A stretch of DNA of 8,212 nucleotides from Actinomycetes bacterium (GTDB lineage: Bacteria; Actinomycetota; Actinomycetes; Actinomycetales; Cellulomonadaceae), in contig JAFABT010000254.1 in the NCBI GenBank assembly GCA_023425905.1, positions 1 to 8,212 on the forward strand, written 5' to 3'. Shown one piece after another: positions 1 to 5,241 of this stretch (its first letter is position 1; the number at the start of each line of letters is the position of its first letter). The notes beneath the pieces were generated by a model. It was not told the origin of the DNA and did no database searches. It saw only the letters and a program-made list of their open reading frames with translations. The translations under genes were made by a program, and so were the position numbers.

Positions 1-1
1 G

Positions 2-538
2 CTCTCCGTCATCGGCCTGGGTGCGGTGACGACGCCCGTCGCCGTGGCCGCGCTCCGCGGGTCGAGCACGCTGTTCGGCCCAATCAACGTGCTGCTCGGC
101 GCGGTCGCCGGCTTCGCCCCGCCGCACCTCGTCCGCCTCGTCGGCGCGCGACGCCGCTCGCGGGCGGCGCTCCTGCTCGCCGGGTGCCTCCTCGCCGTCA
201 CGGCGGTGTGGTCGGGGGTGCTGCTGCTCCTCCCCGACGACGTCGGGGCGGAGCTGCTCGGCGAGAGCTGGGCGTTGGCGCGGACCGTCGCGCCCGCCAT
301 GGCGTGCCAGTACCTCGCGATGGCGTGGGGCACGGCAGGCGCGCTCGCCCTGCGGGTCCTGCAGCCGCGGGCCACACTGCCCATCCAGGTGCCGTTCTCG
401 CTGCTCAACGTCGTGCTGCTCGTCCTCGGCTACGTCGTCGGCGGCGTCGTCGGGGCGGCGTGGGGGCTCGTCGTCGGCTCGGGGCTCAAGGCGCTCGTCA
501 CGTGGTGGCGGGTGCGCGGCCTCGTGCGCGCGGCCTGA
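2..538 (+). CDS. Oligosaccharide flippase, C-terminal part (partial at 5' end)
   Basis: This is the last 178 residues of a multi-pass membrane protein; the reading frame is open to the left edge, so the true start lies outside. It probably moves lipid-linked repeat units across the membrane (Wzx/MATE-like polysaccharide biosynthesis family). Visible hallmarks are the segment RGSSTLFGPINVLLG near the start, followed by a short basic loop (VGARRRSR), and then the LLGESW motif after a hydrophobic segment, which is typical of actinobacterial members. At least four more hydrophobic stretches follow, ending in a short basic tail (WWRVRGLVRAA). It stops with TGA at 536-538. Its last 109 bp are overlapped by the convergent polymerase gene on the other strand. 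The family call rests on recalled motifs and membrane topology; a different MATE-superfamily exporter is the main alternative. Confidence 0.83.
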   Translation, partial: LSVIGLGAVTTPVAVAALRGSSTLFGPINVLLGAVAGFAPPHLVRLVGARRRSRAALLLAGCLLAVTAVWSGVLLLLPDDVGAELLGESWALARTVAPAMACQYLAMAWGTAGALALRVLQPRATLPIQVPFSLLNVVLLVLGYVVGGVVGAAWGLVVGSGLKALVTWWRVRGLVRAA

Positions 539-2043
539 GGGCGGCGCGTCCACCACGAGCTGACGAGCCACAGCACCCCGGCCCCGATCGCGAGCCGCCC
601 CATGGCCTGGAGCAGCGAGCCGCGCAGGAGGATGAACTCGTACCCGGCGACGAGCGGCACCCCGATCGCGACGATCGCGGCGACCGGCTGGCCCGCCGGG
701 TCGCGTGCCGTCGCCGGACGGGTGGTGCGACGGCGGTAGAGCAGGTCCCCGCGGGCGCTCGCCCACCCGACGAGGACGAAGGCCGCGAGCATGCCGCCCG
801 CGCCGAGGTCGAGGTACGTCTCCGCCCACAACGGCGCGGAACGGTTGAGGTTGATCGCCCCCATCTCCTGGGCGAGCACGACCCCGGTGTCCTGCGGCTT
901 GTCGGCCCAGATCGACCGGGGCACCCAGAAGAACGCCGACCCCGCGAGCTGGCGGCCGTAGGTGTGGCCCGGACCGGTGCGCACGTAGTCGACGGCGCTC
1001 GCGGTCATGACGGTCTGGTCGTAGTCCTTCACGGAGATCAGCTCGAGGACGGAGAGGTCCTGCTCGACGGTGCTCGACCCGTCGGCGTACCGGAACTTGT
1101 CGAGGTAGGGGAACACGACGAGGCTCGCGACGAGCCCGCCGAGGAGGACGATCCGGAAGGCGGTGACGGACCTCGGGAACATGACGAAGAACGTCGCGAG
1201 CGCGGCGGTGAGGAACCAGAACCGCGGGTTCGCGATCGGGTTGTTCACCACGAGGTTGAGGACGAGGACGAACGCCCAGACGACGACGAGGTTGATGTCG
1301 CGCCACCGGCTGCGGTCCGCGACAAGCCTGCGGGTGAGCAGCAGGAGGGCGACGAGGGGCAGGACGGTGCCGGCGCCCCTGAGCAGGGCTGCTCCCGCGA
1401 GCGAGCCGTCCGCCGTGAGCCCGGCCTCCTCGAGCGAACGGCTCACCCCCTGCCGCGAGCTGAGCAGCGACGACAGGCCTCCGAGCGTCTGCGCCATGAC
1501 GGCGGCCGCGCCGACCGCCGCGACGACGAGCAGCCGCACCCGCACCGGACCTGCGACACGCACCCGGTCGGTGTCGCGCTCCTCGACGGGCGGGCGGCGC
1601 TCCTCTCGTCGCCTCGTCACGGTGGCCGCGACGTCGAAGACGACGCACCCGGCGAGGACGAGGAGGATCGCGACCGTCATCGAGGACCGCGGGCCCGTGA
1701 CGGGGGCGGGGTAGCGATCCAGGACGAGCTGGGCGAGCGAGGCGATGCCCATCGCGGTGTAGGTGAACAGCCAGAAGACGCCCTGCAGCGGCTCGATCCT
1801 TCCCGCGATGACGAGCATCGCGAGCCTGACCCCCGCATAGCTCGTGAGACCGAGCTGGAGCCACGTCGTGAGGTCGAGCTCGCCGTCGCCCGGGGTGAGG
1901 AAGATGACGACAGGCGCGACGACGCCGAGGACGAGGACGAGGGGCACGCCCCACCACGTGCCGAGCATCCCGGTGCGCGGTGCCGCCCCGTCGTCCCGCG
2001 CGGGCGCGACCGTACGGATGTCCGCGGGGAGGGCCTCGCTCAC
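430..2043 (-). CDS. Wzy-like oligosaccharide repeat-unit polymerase
   Basis: This gene encodes a membrane protein of 537 residues with about 12 hydrophobic segments. Nine lie between residues 31 and 312, then comes an extracytoplasmic loop of about 100 residues (313-413), then three more up to residue 498. The loop carries FWVPRSIWADKP (372-383) and PLWAE (404-408), which resemble the loop of O-antigen/repeat-unit polymerases. It would join flipped repeat units outside the membrane. The GTG start at 2043 is chosen because AAGGAGG lies 4 bases upstream; an in-frame GTG at 2091 has no such site. The residues after 498 are a low-complexity Arg-, then Pro/Thr-rich tail, and the last 35 or so are encoded antisense to the flippase gene. 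It is transcribed divergently from the acyltransferase. An O-antigen ligase is a possible alternative, since these families are hard to separate by eye. Confidence 0.82.
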   Translation of the reverse strand: MSEALPADIRTVAPARDDGAAPRTGMLGTWWGVPLVLVLGVVAPVVIFLTPGDGELDLTTWLQLGLTSYAGVRLAMLVIAGRIEPLQGVFWLFTYTAMGIASLAQLVLDRYPAPVTGPRSSMTVAILLVLAGCVVFDVAATVTRRREERRPPVEERDTDRVRVAGPVRVRLLVVAAVGAAAVMAQTLGGLSSLLSSRQGVSRSLEEAGLTADGSLAGAALLRGAGTVLPLVALLLLTRRLVADRSRWRDINLVVVWAFVLVLNLVVNNPIANPRFWFLTAALATFFVMFPRSVTAFRIVLLGGLVASLVVFPYLDKFRYADGSSTVEQDLSVLELISVKDYDQTVMTASAVDYVRTGPGHTYGRQLAGSAFFWVPRSIWADKPQDTGVVLAQEMGAINLNRSAPLWAETYLDLGAGGMLAAFVLVGWASARGDLLYRRRTTRPATARDPAGQPVAAIVAIGVPLVAGYEFILLRGSLLQAMGRLAIGAGVLWLVSSWWTRRPQAARTRPRTRHHVTSALSPEPTTSPHAAPTTPPTT

Positions 2044-2047
2044 AGGC

Positions 2048-2054
2048 CCTCCTT
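2048..2054 (-). promoter_or_regulatory. Ribosome binding site deciding the polymerase start
   Basis: On the minus strand the sequence AAGGAGG lies 4 bases before the GTG at 2043. It favours this start over the in-frame GTG at 2091, which would add 16 residues that read through the ribosome binding site. Confidence 0.75.
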
Positions 2055-2102
2055 GGTCAGCTGTGGGTGTGCCGTCGTACGGTCGGAGCACGCGCGGACG
2101 GG

Positions 2103-2128
2103 CAAGGGCCCCTTGGCCACCCTGGTGG
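2103..2128. repeat. Two adjacent inverted repeats in the divergent intergenic region
   Basis: The 144 bp between the polymerase and acyltransferase starts (2044-2187) hold two perfect dyads side by side. The first is CAAGGG-C-CCCTTG (2103-2115) and the second is CCACC-CT-GGTGG (2117-2128). Their position about 60-85 bp upstream of both start codons fits operator sites or a regulatory hairpin for the two divergent genes. No regulator is identified, and no convincing -35/-10 pair was found on either strand, so the promoters themselves are not called. Confidence 0.4.
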
Positions 2129-2175
2129 GGCCGCGTTCATGCCACGATGTCCGGTACGTCAACGATAGTGGGGCA

Positions 2176-2182
2176 GGGGAGG
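2176..2182 (+). promoter_or_regulatory. Ribosome binding site of the acyltransferase
   Basis: GGGGAGG lies 5 bases before the GTG at 2188. This matters because the reading frame is open for about 2 kb upstream, so the start cannot be set by a stop codon. Confidence 0.75.
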
Positions 2183-2187
2183 TAGTC

Positions 2188-2820
2188 GTGCGCGACCTGA
2201 GGACGTTCACCCTGTCCGGGTACGACAAGGGCCGGCCACGTGCGGTCCAGGCCGTGTGGTTCGCGGTCCAGAACCTCGTCTTCGCGGCGTGGTGGTGCCC
2301 CGCGTCGCTGCGCGTCGCCCTGCTGCGGGCCTTCGGGGCCCGCGTCGGCGAGGGCGTCCTCATCCGGCACCGGGTGCGGGTGCTGTGGCCCTGGAAGCTC
2401 ACGATCGGTGACCACGCCTGGATCGGCGAGGGTGCGTGGATCCTCGACCTCGAGCCCGTGACGATCGGGGCGCACGCGTGCGTCTCGCAAGAGGCCATGC
2501 TGTGCACGGGCAGCCACGACCACACGCGGGCCGACTTCGCCTACCGCAACGCGCCGATCGTCGTCGGCGACGGGGCGTGGGTGGCCGCCCGGGCCATCGT
2601 CCTGCCGGGGGTCGTCGTCGGTGACGAGGCGGTCGTCGCCGCGGGGGTCACGGTGCACAAGGACGTCCCCCCACGCACGGTGCGCACCGCGCGCGGCGAC
2701 CGTCCCGTCGTCCCCGCCGGTGCGCCTGCGGCTTCGACGGCGGCTTCGACCGCGCAAGGAGCCCCCGCGGCGGGTCCCCCCGCTGGGCAGGCGCCCACGA
2801 CTGAGAGGGCACGCCCGTGA
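2188..2820 (+). CDS. WcaF-like left-handed beta-helix O-acyltransferase
   Basis: The protein has 210 residues and probably transfers an acetyl group from acetyl-CoA to a hydroxyl of a sugar in the exopolysaccharide repeat unit, in the cytoplasm. The N-terminal part (SGYDKGRPRAVQAVWFAVQN, residues 10-29) matches the lead-in of colanic-acid WcaF-type enzymes. Hexapeptide-repeat turns follow (LTIGDHAWIGEGAWI, VTIGAHACVSQEAML, IVVGDGAWVAARAIV, VVVGDEAVVAAGVTV), spanning about residues 50-157. The likely catalytic histidine is His110 in CTGSHDH. The core ends near residue 165; the remaining 40 or so residues are an Ala/Pro/Thr-rich tail with a repeated AAST unit, longer than usual for the family. 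The GTG start at 2188 is set by its ribosome binding site. The stop overlaps the next start (GTGA), so translation of the two is probably coupled. The acyl donor and acceptor cannot be read from the sequence. Confidence 0.9.
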   Translation: MRDLRTFTLSGYDKGRPRAVQAVWFAVQNLVFAAWWCPASLRVALLRAFGARVGEGVLIRHRVRVLWPWKLTIGDHAWIGEGAWILDLEPVTIGAHACVSQEAMLCTGSHDHTRADFAYRNAPIVVGDGAWVAARAIVLPGVVVGDEAVVAAGVTVHKDVPPRTVRTARGDRPVVPAGAPAASTAASTAQGAPAAGPPAGQAPTTERARP

Positions 2821-4172
2821 AGGTCCTCCACGTCGTCACCCTGCACACCCCGACGGGCGAGTTCGGCGGGCCGACGCGGGTCGCGGTCAACCTGTGCCGC
2901 GAGCTGCTGCTCCGCGGGCACGAGGCTCGCATCCTCGCGCTCGGCGACGGCTTCGAGCGGATGCCGTCGTTCATCGACGGGATCCCGGTCGAGCTCTTCC
3001 AGGCGCGGCAGCTGGTGCCCGGCGTCGGGGTCGCAGGCCTCGGGTCTCGCGCGCTGCTGCGCCGGGCGCGGCACCTCGTGCGGTGGGCCGACGTCGTCCA
3101 CGTCCACCTGCTGCGCGACCTCGTCACGCTGCCCGTCGCGCGGTTCGCGCTGAGGGCGGACCGCGCGCTGCTGCTGCAGACGCACGGCATGGTCGACCCG
3201 TCGGACCGGCTCCCGGCGAAGATCATCGACGTCCTCGCGATGCGCCGGGTGCTCACGTCGGCGGACGTCGTCGCGTTCCTCACGGACACCGAACGACGGG
3301 GCCTCCTCGACGTCGCCGCCGGCGGGCGCGCGCCCGACGCGCGCGAGTCCCGGCTCGCCGAGCGCCTCGTGCGACTCGTCAACGGCGTCCAGCAGCAGCC
3401 CCTGCCGTCCGCGAAGGGACCCGGGAGCGACGACGTCACGGTCGTCGTCCACCAGCCCTTCGACGAGGAGGGGCACGTACCGCGGGTCGGTGCGCCCTTC
3501 AGCGACATCGGGGGCCACGAGGCGCCGCCGCTCGCGGGCTGGCGCCGCGGAGTCGTCACCGACGCGGAGAGCGACGCCCGGCAGCGCCGCCAGAACCCCC
3601 TCGTCGTCTTCGTCGCGCGGCTGCAGGCACGCAAACGACCGGCGGACTTCGTCGCGGCGATCCCCGGGGTGCTCGAACGGGTGCCGGGGGCGCGGTTCGT
3701 CCTCGCGGGCCCTGACGCCGGCGAGCTCGCGGCGTGCCGGGCGCTCGCGGACCAGCTGGGGGTGGCCGATCGCCTTCTCGTCCCGGGTGCGCTCGACCAC
3801 GAGGCGGTCCTCGCGCTCTACCGCCGGGCGGCGGTCTCGGTGCTGCCGTCGGTCTCCGAGCCGTTCCCCGTCGCGGTGCTCGAGTCGCTGTCCGTCGGGG
3901 TGCCCGTCGTCCTCACCGACTCGAACGGCCTCGCGGTCGACGTCGCGGCGGCCGGTGCGGGCCGTGTGGTCGACTCCCGGGAAGGGGTGGGTGCGGCGCC
4001 GCAGGCGATCGCGGACGCGATCGTCGACCTGCTCGACCCTGACCGTGGCGCGGAGGCCGCTCAGGCCGCCCGCTCGCTCGTCGCGCGCACGTTCTCGATC
4101 GAGGCGGTCGTCGACGACCTCGAGCGGCACTACGACCACGCGCTCGCGCGGCACCGCTCACCGGAGGTCTGA
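2817..4172 (+). CDS. Glycosyltransferase, GT4-type (GT-B fold)
   Basis: This 451-residue protein should transfer a sugar from a nucleotide-sugar donor to the growing lipid-linked oligosaccharide at the inner membrane face. The N-terminal Rossmann-like domain starts at MKVLHVV and has the glycine-rich GEFGGPTRVAVNLCREL (15-31). HVHLL (95-99), a TH at 122-123 and LVNGV (187-191) close this half. The C-terminal domain starts at PLVVFVARLQARKRP (261-275), giving the donor-phosphate contacts Arg268 and Lys273. It contains the EX7E motif Glu348/Glu356 in SEPFPVAVLES. Between LVNGV and PLVV lies an unusual insert of about 70 residues, rich in charged residues, Gly and Pro; its third-position GC is as high as its flanks. 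The GTG start overlaps the upstream stop, with GAGAGGG 7 bases before it. It forms an operon with the acyltransferase. Retaining mechanism is inferred from the family; sugar specificity is unknown. Confidence 0.92.
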   Translation: MKVLHVVTLHTPTGEFGGPTRVAVNLCRELLLRGHEARILALGDGFERMPSFIDGIPVELFQARQLVPGVGVAGLGSRALLRRARHLVRWADVVHVHLLRDLVTLPVARFALRADRALLLQTHGMVDPSDRLPAKIIDVLAMRRVLTSADVVAFLTDTERRGLLDVAAGGRAPDARESRLAERLVRLVNGVQQQPLPSAKGPGSDDVTVVVHQPFDEEGHVPRVGAPFSDIGGHEAPPLAGWRRGVVTDAESDARQRRQNPLVVFVARLQARKRPADFVAAIPGVLERVPGARFVLAGPDAGELAACRALADQLGVADRLLVPGALDHEAVLALYRRAAVSVLPSVSEPFPVAVLESLSVGVPVVLTDSNGLAVDVAAAGAGRVVDSREGVGAAPQAIADAIVDLLDPDRGAEAAQAARSLVARTFSIEAVVDDLERHYDHALARHRSPEV

Positions 4173-4220
4173 CGACGGACACCAGCGGGTCGTCGCTCCA
4201 CCGGGTCGGCAGCTCGGTGG
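4171..4220. terminator. Possible bidirectional terminator between convergent genes
   Basis: Two small inverted repeats lie just after the glycosyltransferase stop: GACGAC/GTCGTC (4171-4176 and 4189-4194, 12-base loop) and CCACCG/CGGTGG (4198-4203 and 4215-4220, 11-base loop). They sit largely within the 66-bp gap between two genes that end facing each other, where a terminator is expected. There is no T-tract, and 6-bp repeats are common in such GC-rich DNA, so this is a weak call. Confidence 0.25.
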
Positions 4221-4238
4221 TCCCGCGGAGCGCAGCGG

Positions 4239-5003
4239 TCAGCGGACGCGACGCAGCCGCGCTGCCCACCCGATGACGAGGGCCACGGTGAGCACGAGCG
4301 TCGCCGCCGCCATGGCGAGGTAGACCCACCGGAAGACGTCCGTGGCGCCCCAGGCGAGGAACGACAGCGCGACGACCCCGGAGTCGGCGGGCAGCAGCAG
4401 GACGGCCCGGAGCCGGTCGCCCCCCGCGCTCACGGGAGGGCTGGCGAGCGCGGGCCCTGCGTGCGACTCGCCGCGCGCGGACGCCTCCGCGAGGCGCAGC
4501 AGCAGGTCGGTGAGCAGCGTGCCGCTGAACAGCGTGACGGCGATGACGGCGTACCCCAGCGGCAGCAGCAGCCACACGTCGGAGGGCAGGTCGACGAACC
4601 GGAACCACGCGACCGCGACCGCGAGGTGGAGGCTCACCTGCCGGACGGCGTCGGCGAGATGGTCGTGCCACTCGCCGAAGGGCGAGGAGCGACGGGTGAG
4701 CCGCGCGACCTGGCCGTCGGCGGCGTCGAAGACGAAGCCGAGAGCGAGCAGCACGGACACGGCGACCGCGAGCGGGAGAGAGGGGCGCTGGGTCGCGAGC
4801 AGGACGATCGCGGTGACGGTGAGCGTCGAGCTCACCATCGTCACCTGGTGGGGTCCAAGGCCGACCTGGTGGCACGCGGCGGCGGCGAGCCGGCCGAGCG
4901 GCCGGTTGACGAGCCGGGAGTAGTACGACACCCCGCGCGGGGGCTTCTGGGCAGCGCGAAGCGCGGTGACCGACTGTCGGAACCCGGGCCGGCTGCGTGC
5001 CAT
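4239..5003 (-). CDS. CDP-alcohol phosphatidyltransferase family protein
   Basis: This is a 254-residue integral membrane enzyme. The family moves a phosphatidyl (or similar) group from a CDP-linked donor to an alcohol acceptor with release of CMP. The full signature is present: Asp93, Asp96-Gly97, Ala100-Arg101, then eight residues to Gly110, then Asp114 and Asp118. All four metal-binding or catalytic aspartates are intact, so it is probably active. Hydrophobic segments lie at about 52-71, 75-92, 122-139, 143-167, 205-219 and 225-246, which fits the usual six-helix fold. The ATG at 5003 is supported by AGGAGGT just upstream. It faces the glycosyltransferase convergently and the secreted protein divergently, so it is its own transcription unit. 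The acceptor (inositol phosphate, glycerol phosphate or another alcohol) cannot be read; its place in a polysaccharide locus suggests a role in lipid or phosphodiester modification of the glycan. Confidence 0.92.
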   Translation of the reverse strand: MARSRPGFRQSVTALRAAQKPPRGVSYYSRLVNRPLGRLAAAACHQVGLGPHQVTMVSSTLTVTAIVLLATQRPSLPLAVAVSVLLALGFVFDAADGQVARLTRRSSPFGEWHDHLADAVRQVSLHLAVAVAWFRFVDLPSDVWLLLPLGYAVIAVTLFSGTLLTDLLLRLAEASARGESHAGPALASPPVSAGGDRLRAVLLLPADSGVVALSFLAWGATDVFRWVYLAMAAATLVLTVALVIGWAARLRRVR

Positions 5004-5006
5004 GGC

Positions 5007-5013
5007 ACCTCCT
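5007..5013 (-). promoter_or_regulatory. Ribosome binding site of the phosphatidyltransferase
   Basis: On the minus strand AGGAGGT ends 3 bases before the ATG at 5003. It fixes this start even though the frame stays open for a further 520 bases upstream. Confidence 0.8.
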
Positions 5014-5055
5014 CGCGGGGAGGCTATCGGGTGGGCGCGGGACTGTGGGCTAAAC

Positions 5056-5093
5056 GGGTGATTCCTGCACCGAATGTCCGGGTTTGGGTGACT
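5056..5093 (+). repeat. Spaced direct repeat GGGTGAYT
   Basis: GGGTGATT (5056-5063) and GGGTGACT (5086-5093) are 30 bp apart from start to start, close to three helical turns. The second copy overlaps the -35 box of the promoter for the secreted-protein gene. This arrangement suggests a binding site for a regulator acting from one helix face, but the regulator is unknown and eight-base matches can arise by chance. Confidence 0.4.
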
Positions 5094-5116
5094 TGATGAC
5101 GCCCGGTCCCTATATT
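5088..5116 (+). promoter_or_regulatory. Sigma70-type promoter for the secreted lectin-like protein
   Basis: The -10 box is TATATT (5111-5116, five of six matches to TATAAT). The -35 box is GTGACT (5088-5093, four of six matches to TTGACA), and the spacer is exactly 17 bp. The block is strikingly AT-rich for this genome. Transcription would start near 5122-5124, giving a leader of about 120 bases before the ATG at 5242. Confidence 0.6.
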
Positions 5117-5185
5117 TGACGCTGCAGGTTGCGCAGGGTCGTGCGGTGTCCATCGCGCCGCCCTGTCTCACTCCCGGCCCCCACC

Positions 5186-5219
5186 GGAGAGCATCCCCCC
5201 GAGTCCCATCGTGCTCTCC
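5186..5219 (+). promoter_or_regulatory. Leader hairpin upstream of the secreted-protein start
   Basis: GGAGAGCA (5186-5193) and TGCTCTCC (5212-5219) form a perfect 8-bp stem, with a possible extra G-U pair closing a loop of 16 bases. It ends 22 bases before the start codon. Its right arm contains CTCC (5216-5219), which could instead pair with the ribosome binding site GGAG (5231-5234), so two mutually exclusive folds are possible. There is no T-tract after it, so a simple terminator is unlikely. Confidence 0.45.
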
Positions 5220-5230
5220 CCGCACATCCT

Positions 5231-5234
5231 GGAG
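5231..5234 (+). promoter_or_regulatory. Ribosome binding site followed by a C7 run
   Basis: GGAG precedes the ATG at 5242 with a spacer made only of seven C residues (5235-5241). The site is weaker than those of the neighbouring genes. Confidence 0.55.
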
Positions 5235-5241
5235 CCCCCCC

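Noticed and set aside
2044..2091. A longer polymerase starting at the GTG at 2091
   Set aside because: The extra 16 residues would be translated through the AAGGAGG site that serves the GTG at 2043, and they look unlike a membrane-protein leader.
184..2187. A plus-strand frame open for 2 kb in front of the acyltransferase, which would give an 878-residue protein
   Set aside because: It is antisense to the polymerase and rich in Arg, Asp, Glu and Gly, as expected for a shadow frame in GC-rich DNA. The acyltransferase has its own ribosome binding site at 2176-2182.
3390..3596. The possibility that the glycosyltransferase insert is an inverted segment or a small gene on the minus strand
   Set aside because: Counting third-position A/T over the insert gives only about four in the plus frame and about thirteen in the best minus frame, so the plus frame is the coded one.
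2541..4154. A minus-strand open frame of 537 codons opposite the glycosyltransferase
   Set aside because: It is a low-complexity shadow; the plus strand carries the full GT4 motif set.
5116..5121. TTGACG as a -35 box for a promoter further downstream
   Set aside because: No acceptable -10 box lies 16-18 bp downstream; the hexamers at 5088-5093 and 5111-5116 explain the AT-rich block better.
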